A stretch of DNA of 64,000 bases from Astrothelium macrocarpum. Taxonomy: Eukaryota > Ascomycota > Dothideomycetes > Trypetheliales > Trypetheliaceae. This document shows, in pieces, positions 1 to 10,528 of the stretch (positions are counted from its first letter, which is position 1; every line of letters starts with the position of its first letter). Location of the stretch: positions 541,664-605,663 of the forward strand of contig JAGEMR010000005.1 of the NCBI GenBank assembly GCA_021030915.1, read 5' to 3'. Position numbers and translations under genes: made by a program. The notes beneath the pieces are model-generated. The model saw nothing but the letters and a program-made list of their open reading frames with translations, was not told where the DNA came from and searched no databases.

Positions 1-2162
1 CTTACGTTCGCGAACGGCTTTAAATTCCGGCGGAACGTTTTGATCAACAAGCTTATGCGCGTATGGTGGACATAGCTTCCGAAACGTTTAAAGTTAGCCT
101 CCTTCAGGTATTCAAGTCTCCGGTGACAGGGCGAAAGGCGACCCTATGCCTAGGCCCTGGGACTCTCCAGCGACTCGGCTTTTTCCTGTGAACTATGTGC
201 ATGATGTTCCAGCCAGGATTGTCCCGCATTCAAACCTGGTATATGCTCCAAAGTCCCAATAGCGTCATTCCACCCACGTCGCCGTTTTGACAGGAAAACA
301 AAGCTTGTTGGTTTAGATCCCAGAGCTCAATCCCAGTAACGCATCGAGATGGCGCATGCGCGCTTTTCACGATGCTACCGAGACTGTACCTCAGTCACAA
401 TCAACTCTTCGTCAGCTAAGTTGCTACCGTAGTGGAGCCCTCGTGCTACAGAGCACCCGCTACTATCAACCTCAAAGGAGCCCGAATCCGCATTTATCCG
501 GCTAGAACTCATTTCACCCTAATGCCTTGATGCCTAAGCATTGCATTGCACCCGTCTCACTAACGGTTGCTCATCTTGGACATCACCAGAGAGCCGCTAC
601 ACGAGAGCTATCACGTCCCGCTTAATCCGAGCCGCAACGATGACCAAAAGGGAGATTTACAATTTCTCGACGTCCCAACCCGTGTCCAGCCATCCTTGAC
701 AACCGGGGCATCAGAGCACCTCAAACATTCTTACCTCAAGATGCTTGTTATATAAGGGAGCAGAATCGAATGGTTGCACAAAGTTCTGCTTGTCACGATG
801 TCAAACAAACGATCACGATACCATCTTCTGTGTCTGCTATTTATTGGCCGTATATTCAGCTTCAGCTTCCTCGTCCAGATTGCAAAATGTGTGATTATAC
901 ACAAGTCGAATACAATTGCGGTCACCTTCGATACGTTGTCAAGTCAGTTGTACGAGAGACACCGCCGCAGAGCATTCTAACATCACGTGAAACCAGGGCT
1001 TGGTGTGTCAAATATCAGGCAACCCACAAGCGGTGTCCAGTTAATGTGGTCGCGATGTGGGCATACCGAAGATAATGGTTGGATATGAGCTGATGCCCTT
1101 TTCAGAGAATACCGGCTCAATGAAAAATGTGGTAGGAGCAACTCGTACACTATGACCCGCGATGGAGGCTCAAAGCTGTAACACAGGAGACTGCCGTTAG
1201 CACGACATTTTGCTCTTCACATTCCACGGACCTTCTAAGGCGCATTCATCGATTTGGGTTCGAGCTACTGTTGGGCATCATTTAAAAAACGTAGACCAGG
1301 AGTTTCGGTGTGAACTAGGGTTGCGGGCTAGGAATTAGGCCCGCTCCTTCATGTATGATTCAGAAACGGACACAAAAGTGCCTTGTTACGTACACCAAAA
1401 TCCCAGAGCAACTAGATTGTGATTTTGCTTAGGTGTAGTCTTATCTGATAGACCTTTACCGCCCCTCGCAAAACCCCACCAACCACGGTTTGTTTCACGG
1501 CCTAGCAGATGCAAGGCTTCAGTGGCTTGCATGCGGCTGGTCAATGCGGAAATCTCCATGAACCTTGTAGACCCTTTTCAGTGCTGTAGCTTGAACGATT
1601 GAAACCGAGGATTAGACCCGGTGGAGTCGGGTCGGGACGAGCAGCTTAATTAAACGATCTGACAGCCTTGCGACCCCCAGCAGAACACCTCCTCATGTTT
1701 ACCTAAATAGGAGGGTCCCCAGCATGTTCTCCTGCACAAATTGCGCCATGCGTGTCAACGGTCACTGTGCGATGCTTTGAGCCTTCTTAGGAATACCCAG
1801 TCGTAATGGTAATACGTACTCGACCAAAAGGCTCGTCTTGTAGCACAAGACTCCGCCACGCAGCAACTGGGACGAGGCTTGGCCTGAGACGAGAAGTGTT
1901 TGAAGCTCAGAGTCGTATCTTCAGAGTCGCATCCTTAGAGTCGCATCCTCCGAGCCGTTGATTGCTCACAACCCCATTTCCAATAAAACTAGACCATCTT
2001 TCAGATATCTACCTATTTGTGACTACTATCTTGTATTACGTAATTAACCAGCATTAGCGACGCGCGCTGCTGTCAACGGTCAACGGTTAAGTAAGGGGTG
2101 CCGGGCCAAAGCTACACAAGATCGGCAACGGATCTGGCAGGCTGCATTGCGTATAACATCCC
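1..2162. other. Intergenic stretch, no gene seen
   Basis: No reading frame here has family character, codon bias or believable splice signals. The longest frames (about 60-100 codons near 567-1075) overlap one another in several frames and look random. A minus-strand frame is open from about 150 to the left edge and could be the tip of a gene lying outside, but only some 50 codons are visible. The one structured item is a short tandem repeat at 1908-1950. The last few hundred bases presumably hold the promoter of the sterol reductase gene that starts at 2163. Confidence 0.5.
1908..1950. repeat. Short tandem repeat, about 3 x 14-15 nt
   Basis: Three imperfect head-to-tail copies of a 14-15 nt unit of the form CAGAGTCGYATCYT can be read at 1908-1921, 1922-1936 and 1937-1950, differing at a few positions. 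It lies in non-coding DNA some 200 bases upstream of the sterol reductase gene. No function is evident; replication slippage explains it. Confidence 0.6.
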
Positions 2163-3572
2163 ATGGCATCAGACGAACTCGTCGCCGTCGTAACTGGTGC
2201 TAATAGGTAACTACTGTCAACAAGGTTGCTGCAATTCTACCAAACCCTAATCTGACAATGGACGTACAGTGGATTAGGGTTTGCCATTGCTTGTCGCCTG
2301 ATCACCGAGTTCCTCGAAATCCGCCCACTTTCTGAGTCCCTTGTCCTTATAGTCACCACACGATCCACCCGCAAAAGCGAGGAAACATTAACGAGACTGC
2401 GCCTGCATGTCGACAAAATCGTGTTACAAAATCATGCAAGAGACTCGGTGGAAGAGCAGCGGCAACAGCGCGCACGCATAAATCTCATGAGCGAACTCGT
2501 CGATCTCACCTCCATCGTATCTGTACAGCAATTGTCCCAGCGGCTATTGGCTTCGATCTCCAAAATCGATGTAATCGTTCTGAATGCTGGCATTGGCGGC
2601 TGGATTGGACTCAATTGGCTCGACGCTGTCTGGACTGTTACCACAGACTGGGTCCATGCAGTAACATGGCCAACATTCAAAAATTCGGGGAAAGGATGGA
2701 CTACAAACCCGCAGATATCCGATCGGATGACTGCCGCAGATTTGTCGGATGGCACTAAACAAGAGGGATCTGATCAGGCAGGTACGGCGCCGCCATTGGG
2801 CGAGGTCTTTGCAGCGAATGTCTTTGGCCACTATCTTCTAGTTCATTATATCATGCCACTTCTCTCGAACACGAACGGTGATGGCTCCGGCGGCAAAGTC
2901 ATCTGGGTATCAAGCCTCGAAGCTCATGCTCGGGCTCTCAACTTGGAAGACATCCAGGCTCTGGAATCATACGAGGCCTACGAAAGCTCCAAGCGCCTTA
3001 CGGACGTTCTCGCGCTGACTTACAGCATGTCGGCTACGAAGCCCTGGGTCTCTCGATTCGTAAGCAACTCCAAAAGTAGTCCCAGCCAGGCAGGTTTTTC
3101 GCCGCCTCGGATGTATGTTACACAGCCGGGCGTGTCTAGCACCGGCATCTTCCCACTCCCCTTTTTCATCGTGTTCTTTGTGAAATTTGCCTTCTATGTG
3201 GCCCGCTGGTTGGGGTCGCCGTGGCACACTATCGATCCCTACATTAGTGCGACGTCGGTTGTCTGGATAGCTCTGGCGTCACAGTCGCAGCTGGACGCGG
3301 TGGAAGAGCGTGAGGGGCAGGGCAAATGGGGCAGCGCTACAGATCGGCTTGGCCGCGAGCGCGTTTTAAAGACCGAGATTGAGGGCTGGGGTTGGGGAGG
3401 CGTAGTGGGCGAACCGACGAGAAAGGGTCGGAAAAGGGGCGCACAGGATTTGACTCCAGAGCAAAGAGAGGGATTCGTCGAGTTGGGCCGGCAAATTTGG
3501 AAGGCGATGGAAGAGTTGAGAGAACAATGGGAGGCGAGGTTGCCTCCGGTTCGCGTTGGAATACAGTCATGA
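2163..3572 (+). CDS. erg27: 3-keto-steroid reductase (ERG27-like short-chain dehydrogenase)
   Basis: NAD(P)H-dependent reductase that removes the 3-keto group during C-4 demethylation of sterols, in the ergosterol pathway at the ER. Two exons, 2163-2206 and 2270-3572 (448 aa), with a 63-nt GT-AG intron and a branch-like CTGAC. The intron splits the nucleotide-binding loop: exon 1 ends within TGAN and exon 2 continues SGLGF, giving the TGxxxGxG fingerprint near residue 12. Further SDR signs are NAG in the fourth strand, the Erg27-typical tryptophan-rich segment that follows it, a serine in VSSLE, and the catalytic YxxxK as YESSK. A hydrophobic stretch near the C-terminus (SPLPFFIVFFVKFAFYVARW region) fits membrane attachment. 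The length suits filamentous fungi, longer than the yeast protein. The start is the only ATG that gives a complete Rossmann motif. Confidence 0.92.
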
Positions 3573-3824
3573 GACGATTTGCATCATACGATAGGAAAAT
3601 GTACTATAAAAAGTTTTTCTAGATGAATTGGAACACCATATGGAAAATCCTTTCTGACTGTGTGCAACTTCGGACCCAAAGTAGAAATGCTCGAACTTCA
3701 TGTACGTACATGTCAACGCAATAATGCACCTGCATTGTGTGGCGAGCTGCCTGGTCTTTGCTTTGCGAATAAATGCATCTGATCTGCAGCCGAGAACAGC
3801 TTGCATTCAAAATCAGTTGCCGTC

Positions 3825-4793
3825 ATGCTAGCTTCAGGCTTCACGAATGCACCAGTCTCCAGATTTCTGGTCTTTTCTATTACAGTGAGCTCTATATTAG
3901 CGAGTATAACCGACAGCAAACACCTGTTCTACATTGAAATCGTGCCCCATCTCTGGGGGTATGGGCAGCTATGGAGATTACTGGTCTGGCAAGTCAGTGA
4001 CCGAATTCACGGAACCTCACGAACCTAATCGCCTCAATGCCCAACTGAGATGCTGATCAAAACTTTAGCTATGCTACCTCAACTCGACAGAAGTTCTCTT
4101 TGCAGCAATGACCTTTTACAACCTCCGCATCGTTGAACGCCTTTGGGGTTCCCGCAAATTCGCCGTACTACCTCCCACCCCTCCAGCCTCACCTCCATTT
4201 CACTAATTCTACAACTCCAGTCCTTCCTACTCTCCACCACGCCCTACACTCTCCTCCTCCCACCCCTCCTCCTCACCCTCCTCCGACCCTTCTCCCTCTA
4301 CCACCCCTCGACCAACTACCTCCCCGCAGGCCCGACCCCGCTCATCTTCGCCCTCCTCGCGCAATACCACGCCGCCATCCCGCACATCTACAAATATCGC
4401 ATTCTCACCAGCGCCTCCAGCTCTCCAACCCCATCCTCCTCCTCGCTCGACCTCACCCTCACATCCAAAACGCTCTCCTACCTCCCCGCCGCGCAGCTCG
4501 CGCTCGCGCAGCTGCCGACGTCCCTGCTCACCGCCGCCGTCGGCTGGCTCGTTGGCTACGCTTGGCGTGCCGAGCTGCTCCCTGGCGCGCGCTGGCGCAT
4601 CCCGGACGCAGTGTGGGGAGGTGGGAAGGCTGGGGCGGGAAGGGATCGCAGAAGGGTGGAGGGGCTGAGGAGGAGGATGGAGGGCGAGGTTGCCGAGGCG
4701 AGTGGGAGTGGGGTTAGGGATGGGGAGGGAGGCGAGGCGAGGAGGAGGACGTTGGGAGGGCAGATTTTGGATCAATTTCGTGGGGCGATGTGA
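3825..4793 (+). CDS. dsc2: Dsc E3 ligase complex subunit 2-like, rhomboid-fold membrane protein
   Basis: Probable homologue of fission yeast Ucp14/Dsc2 and Aspergillus DscB, a rhomboid-like pseudoprotease of the Golgi Dsc ubiquitin ligase that acts in SREBP cleavage and membrane protein quality control. Three exons: 3825-3992, 4069-4164, 4221-4793, giving 278 aa. Joining them restores family-typical text across both junctions ([12 protein letters not shown] and [14 protein letters not shown]). The protein starts with [10 protein letters not shown], followed by several hydrophobic helices and [21 protein letters not shown]. The tail after about residue 200 is basic and low complexity, ending in LDQFRGAM. 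I see no clear C-terminal UBA domain, so substrate ubiquitin binding may be missing or diverged. No rhomboid catalytic GxSG/H pair is apparent, as expected for a pseudoprotease. It lies 252 bp downstream of erg27 on the same strand. Confidence 0.85.
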
Positions 4794-5204
4794 GTGGGGA
4801 ATAGAGGAGGGCGCAGAGAGAACATGTAAACACGTTGGTTTTTTTTGGATGTCTGTTGTGACTGTTCGGATCACCTGTTTACTTGGCTAAGCAATAGGCA
4901 ACTGGCTCAAATTCGGAATTAAATTTGCGTGTTTGTAGTGCCTGGGGGCAACAGTCAATGACGACGTAGAATTGGACTAAAGTGCGAAATATGGGGACAA
5001 GTCTTAATTTGGCGTGGAGTGAAGGGATATAGACTAGTTTTGGCCTTCCCCATGTGTTCCCAATGTACTATACAGTGCTCTCTTGCCAACTCCTCTATGC
5101 ACTAGGAGTGGCCAAAATACAAATTGCGCCGACCATGATATCGCTAAATAAATCAAAACTTTTATACAGCTACTCTTGTCCAAGATGATATTTTCAATGC
5201 CTAT

Positions 5205-5625
5205 TCATTTCCGTTTTACAGGCCCTCTCATATTCGGATAGAACCGCGATAGGTGGTAGTTGATGCTATTCTTCTTCTGTTGGTTGGGTTTCTGAGAAAA
5301 CGAGAAGTTAGCGTTCAATTTGGTCGTCGCTTGGAAATGATTCGAGGGATGTTCTCATACTCTCGCATCCATACATCCGCGTAGTTGCTGCTCCAGTTGT
5401 ATGCAACCTTGCATGGCAGAACCTGACGAAGCCCAACAGCCTGTACCGAAAGGTCAAATTCGTGTCTTGCAAGATCCAACTGGAGAATATCATACCTAAC
5501 ATGGATGACATGATACCGAGGCATGGATTAATTTCTGCTTGATTTGGGCGTCGAACTCGAAGTTTTGGGAGAGGAGGTAAAGGAGGTGCAGCTCTGGTAG
5601 CTACCTTCCCAGCCTTTGGTGGCAT
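5205..5625 (-). CDS. mrp10: Mitochondrial ribosomal protein MRP10 (mS37), twin CX9C
   Basis: Small-subunit mitoribosome protein with a CHCH fold, imported through the Mia40 oxidative pathway. Three exons on the minus strand: 5496-5625, 5361-5440 and 5205-5291, giving 98 aa. Splicing yields MPPKAGK..KLRVRRPNQAE, then NPC-x9-CW across the first junction, GC-x9-CMDAR, and the C-terminal KPNQQKKNSINYHLSRFYP, all typical of the family. Both CX9C pairs are intact. Reading straight through the introns gives unrelated peptides, which supports the splice model. It is divergent from the gene starting at 5910, sharing about 284 bp of promoter. Confidence 0.93.
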
Positions 5626-5909
5626 TTTCGCAGATTCTCAGGAGTTCTGCCAGTGGGGATTGAACTAGAGCGCAATGAAATTGAAGCAGATTGCAAAACA
5701 GCCAAACCATTCGTAAAGCAAGATGAGTTGAGTAGATGAGGTCGGTAGCGAACGGAGCTAGTACGCAAGTGGAATAGCTGCCTGCGGGCACTCGCTTAGT
5801 TTGTTTACCTTACTTCTGTTTGGTCGTTTGCCTGCATGTGTCTTTCCATCGCGAACATATTTATCAACTTTTTCAAAGGCTACTTTCAATTACTGCATCA
5901 TCTTTAAAC

Positions 5910-8253
5910 ATGAGCGAGAATAGCGACGCGTTCGATAATCACGAACCTCATTTTACTGCGGAATGGACTCATGGTGATGCACCTTACCTCAATCCCAGCA
6001 AACGCTCCAAACCGCATCGCGCATGGGAAAGACAGCCACATCCACCATTCGCCCAGCAGAGCCGATTCCGTAAAGTGTGGAGACGATACAGCCCCAAATC
6101 CCAGCGCTCACTTCCGCCGAATCCAACGTATTCTTCTCTATCGATATCTCAACAATCGCCTCAAAAGGTTACCAAGAAATTATGTATTAGCGATGGAGAG
6201 GATAGCTACCGTGGAGCAGCAACACGGTGGGAAAAGGATAGGCCTATTCGGTTTCGTACGTACACCATGTGGAAGCAATTTATGCTTGAGTTACTAACTG
6301 TCTTGTGAAGGGAAAGAACAAGTGCTAGAGACAACGGATGCTCAGGAGAATCAACTAGAGACCGATGCCAAGGAAATTGGTGATGATACCGGGGAAGATG
6401 CACAGGATGAAATAGCATCGGGAATTTCTGGTGGTGAACAGGGCAATACTAGGAATGTGGAACCCTCCACACCGTCTCTACAAACGCAGACAGCGATCAT
6501 TGTGCCATCAGTGGGCGGAGAACAATTAGCTCAGATAGACGGGCCGGGGACACAGCAAGGACTGTGTTCTGATCATCAGCTACACTTGAACAGTGATCAG
6601 CGTGAGGCGGCAAAAGAACTCAGGTCAGTGTTTCCATCCGGAGATAGGATCTCGCTGCCATTTGAAAGCGTTTTCCCGGACGGCAGCATTGAGTACAGGG
6701 ATGGCGACGAGTGTGACGCGCACTTTGAAGGGAATTTTGAGGTCCAGGTCAAAGCTGCAGGTAGAGATCAGGTCTCCTCAGAAGCATTACAAGACTCCAG
6801 CAATATTGCACTCCATTTACGGCCTTTAGCGGTGCAACTGAATCCTGTGCAGCGCTCGGACGAACTTCAGGAACAGTTGTTGGAGACCGATGTGACGCAA
6901 ATCACCGAAAAGGAACCAATCATTCATAGACATGAAGAACAAGATGACAAAGCTGTGCTATTTGAGCAGCAATTTACGCATGGGGTAAACACTCAGAAAG
7001 ACTCAATTGAAGCCGCTGGCTTCGTGGCGGGCTCGGTCGGGACGCAGTCCGAACATGTTGAAGATGTGTTTGACGGCTTTGCGGACGATGAACAAATATC
7101 AACTCACACCATGAGCGTGTCAACATCAGACAAACAGGCAGGCAAAACACCACCCACAGAGATTGTGATCAACAGCGAAACCAGTGACGAGCTTCCAAAG
7201 CTCAATTTTGAACAACTGACGGACTCTAAATCGAGCCTTTCTGCTCAACTCAATTCAGACACTGCAGTCTTACAGGCCTATCTCAATCGCAAGCAAGCCA
7301 ACAAAGCAGAGAATCAAAGCGCAAACAGCATTGCCAGTCGTGCTTCTCTTTCACATCGTCGAGATTCAGACGCGGTTCGTCAAGCACTAGCCTCGCCGCG
7401 ATTAGTGCTGGAAGACAAAGACGTCAATTCTCCGACTCCAAGCAAGTCTAGAAACAAAGCTCCTGATGCAGTCGACATCAATACACCCATTAAAGATGCG
7501 AACAAGTCTGTAAATACTGGTACTACTGACCTTCCAGAGAAAAATCAGGCAACAACGCCAGCGCGGCGCAGTACACGGAAGAAAAGTCGTATACCACCCC
7601 CACCAAGCGGGACATCTGCCATCCAACCAACGAGTATCGCCGTCCGAAGCGGGACAGATCCTGTAATTCTCAAGAGAACCGATGCGCAAGAAATGGCCGT
7701 CATCACGCGTTCCAATACGCGTAAAAACAAAGGCGCCGCCTTGCTCCCCAAGCCAAGGCTTGCGAAATTGGTGACTGTCAGCGTCCCTGAAGAAGCCAAC
7801 GCAGAAGCAGATCAGCATGTATCACGGTCCATAGCATGGGCAGATCCTCTGGTCCAGGGCATGCTTTCACCTGAAAAAGATGAAATTGAAGATCCAGCCG
7901 ACATCTCGCAGGAAGAGCCCAGAGACCAGACGCCGAAGCCGCGTCTCAGGCGTTTGAGAGGCGCAGGAAACGGAACTCCAGCAAAGGGATTGCTTACTAC
8001 TGCACAGTTGCCCACCGAAGTCACACTCACTACAACAAACTCTGGACAGGGCGGGCCGGTTGCGAAGCCCAGGAAGGTGCCATCGCCGCGAAAGTTGAAA
8101 TTCGTGGCTGCAAATGAAATGAAAGAGAACCGGTTAGTGACGCCGAAGAAATCGGGCATTCCTGTGGGGACGGGCGCAACTGCAACGAGAGCTTCTGGGA
8201 GGAAGCGCGCTACTGGAGTACAGGGGAGAACTAGCTCCACCTTTGATGTGTGA
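5910..8253 (+). CDS. Uncharacterised disordered, probably nuclear protein
   Basis: Two exons, 5910-6255 and 6311-8253, giving 762 aa. The 55-nt intron has a GTACGT donor, a TACTAAC branch sequence and an AAG acceptor, and it restores the frame. I do not recognise a named family. The N-terminus is basic (residues 25-95); the middle is acidic and Q/E-rich; the C-terminal third carries many S/T-P sites and basic clusters (RRSTRKKSR, RKPRKVPSPRKLKF, ASGRKRATG) that look like nuclear localisation or DNA/chromatin-contact patches. A segment around EAQEMAVITRSNTRKNKG, followed by a region with SIAWADP, looks more ordered and is the best candidate for a conserved core. No catalytic motif is seen. Divergent from mrp10. 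Confidence 0.75.
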
Positions 8254-8503
8254 GAAGATCATTAACTGGGGAGTTCTGTCAATTTGACAGAGACCGGTCT
8301 TCGGCTGCGTGAAAAGTGTAATTTCATGGAAATGGGCGTCGCTTAACATGGGCGACGAATCCCATAGCATTGCTACAGTCATAATCCGCTTCTTTTACTC
8401 TTTTTCCTCTACAAAGTACAACTAAGCTTTTCGAGAAACCAAAGACATTGACAAGACTACTGTTTGATTTCAGGTGTGCAAATCGATTGAAATCTTCGTT
8501 AAA

Positions 8504-9655
8504 CTAGAGGTGGGAAGTCATCGGTGTATGCATTTCTTCCAGTTTCCTTTCGCTATCACTTACCAACTCCGTCCACATTTCGCGCCTTGACTCCACAAAC
8601 TCTGCCCAAGCGTCAATACCTTTTGTGGCTATGTACTCGGCAAGCTCAATCCCATCTCTGATAGCCATGTTCGCACCTTCACCACCCAGAATGGGCGTTG
8701 CGTGGATGGCATCTCCTATAAGGAACACACCACGATTTGCAAATTGTTTGGCCTCGTCGAGGTCTGGTCTGACCGTTCGCATCAGCCAGTGCAAGACGCG
8801 ATCTTTGCGGACCTCGTCGGGGTCGAATATTGCCTTGAATGGCGGCTCGAGACCTTGCAGCGTCGCTAATTCTTCGTAGAATTCTTCTGGGACTTTGGTC
8901 GCATCTGCATTCGGTCGATTGGGTGCATGTAACGGGTCGCTGTTCGAGTTTGAGCTCGAACTCCGTGCTGGCCGAGAGTATGTGTAGCTAATAGTAACGT
9001 GGGAACCGCCAAGATCACTCACAGCCACTTCCAGTCGAGCGTCCCCTTTCTGGGTCTCAATGACCGCATTGTCTTGCATATATTTATGCATATCATCCAT
9101 GTACTCGGGATTTGGAATGCGTCGTCTCCCGTTGAAGACAACATAATGGAGGACATGGGGCTTCATGGAAGAGCATAAAGTTTGGCGCACGATTGAGTGA
9201 ACACCGTCACAGCCGACAAGACACGTGCTTCTCAGACTCTTTCCGTCGTCAAATAACGCAGTAATTTCTCTGGATTGTGCATCGAATTGTATATTCTTAA
9301 GCCTTTGGTCCCACCTTACTGACAGCTCAGTCCCTAATAGAGCTTCAAGACTGCCTCGGTGGCAACGAAAAGCATCAGCCTGGAGAGAGTTGTTCTTCCC
9401 TAACCTGCCACTGCCACCTTGTTGGGCGTCGACTGCTAGCTTGTTCCGAAATGTCGCCTCGTCCATGTGAAGCAGACTAAGCAGTGGCCGGTAAGTTGAC
9501 CCGTAAAGTGTGATGCCATAATTGTGTCGCGGAGACGAGGTTGCGCGGTCGTATATGACCGCAGCTATTCCTTTACGTTTCAGACATATTCCAAGACATA
9601 GTCCACTGAGTCCTGCTCCGATAATGGTAACTGTGGGCGGAGACATAGACACCAT
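8504..9655 (-). CDS. FAD-dependent monooxygenase (salicylate hydroxylase-like)
   Basis: Flavoprotein hydroxylase of the FAD-binding_3 type, 383 aa in one exon. The dinucleotide motif GAGLSGL lies at residues 12-18, a charged arginine-containing segment follows the second strand (YDRATSSPR), the DG motif is seen as GCDGVHS near residue 150, and the second FAD motif GDAIHATPILGGEGANMAI lies near residue 315. Such enzymes hydroxylate aromatic or enol substrates with NAD(P)H and oxygen; the substrate cannot be read from sequence. No membrane anchor. It is somewhat short for the family (commonly 400-450), the C-terminal domain being brief. It stands beside the ankyrin gene and 4-16 kb from the P450, thioesterase and prenyltransferase fragment, so a tailoring role is possible. 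Confidence 0.85.
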   Translation of the reverse strand: MVSMSPPTVTIIGAGLSGLCLGICLKRKGIAAVIYDRATSSPRHNYGITLYGSTYRPLLSLLHMDEATFRNKLAVDAQQGGSGRLGKNNSLQADAFRCHRGSLEALLGTELSVRWDQRLKNIQFDAQSREITALFDDGKSLRSTCLVGCDGVHSIVRQTLCSSMKPHVLHYVVFNGRRRIPNPEYMDDMHKYMQDNAVIETQKGDARLEVAVSDLGGSHVTISYTYSRPARSSSSNSNSDPLHAPNRPNADATKVPEEFYEELATLQGLEPPFKAIFDPDEVRKDRVLHWLMRTVRPDLDEAKQFANRGVFLIGDAIHATPILGGEGANMAIRDGIELAEYIATKGIDAWAEFVESRREMWTELVSDSERKLEEMHTPMTSHL

Positions 9656-10528
9656 CTGATCGAATTAATGACAGCAATCTCTATCCGAATGGAATGACAC
9701 GTGATAACGCCAGAGGTACGAACTACCTACCTACTGCAACACCATGACCGTGTTCAATCCGACAGAAGTTGGACAAATTTCTTCATAGACACTAATTGAG
9801 CTCGAATCTATTTAAATAATTAAACAACAAACTAGGTTCCTATTCAAGCAGTACAAAGCACGGTTGCTAACAGTTCATCCGCTAGGGGTTACTCATCATT
9901 CTGCCCACTCAGTACCTAAGGTACCCTTGCTCCCCATGCATTCGACAGGGGCTCAAAACCAGGCCATGCCGCTAATTCATGCGTGTCTTTTCTCTCCCCC
10001 TGTTACTGGAATTCAACTCGGAAGAAACGTCGGATATGGTGGCATAGCCGTCCCATATCAATTGTGTCTCTCCTTTGTATTCCCATATTCACAAAAATCG
10101 GATCCTGCTAAGATAACGGCGCATTTTGGCATCCAACGAACATATCTACATCAAGTAATCATGATGATATTCTAATGTCCTGGATATTTGGGGTTTCCAT
10201 TTAACGGTGAAAGGCTCGACTTGTATCACAAATCTCATCTCTATCCATGATATGGAATTGCCATGTCTGCCAAAGTAAAAATGGTGTTAATTTTGGAGTG
10301 AATTTGTTGGATGCGTATCACCCACGATCCATATGTGAGCATTACACTCCGGCTAGAAAATCTCCGTACAAGATCTGACCGAATGTAGTTCCTAGTCTGG
10401 ATCGTTGTATCGAACGAAAGTTGGTTTTTTAAGATGCACGAGCTACTCGCGTTTAGCCAGGCCAGAATTGCACAGATTGCACCAAGCGCCAAAAAATGCG
10501 TGATCAACATCAAAATTCCTGGATAGTA
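9656..10528. other. Intergenic stretch, no gene seen
   Basis: About 870 bp between the start of the monooxygenase gene (transcribed leftward) and the 3' end of the ankyrin gene. It should contain the monooxygenase promoter; CTACCTACCTA lies at 9722-9732. A 103-codon plus-strand frame at 9864-10175 has no family features and is treated as chance. Nothing else is supported. Confidence 0.5.

Noticed and set aside
4227..4874. 215-codon minus-strand frame
   Set aside because: Lies opposite the Dsc2-like third exon and is a shadow of its biased composition.
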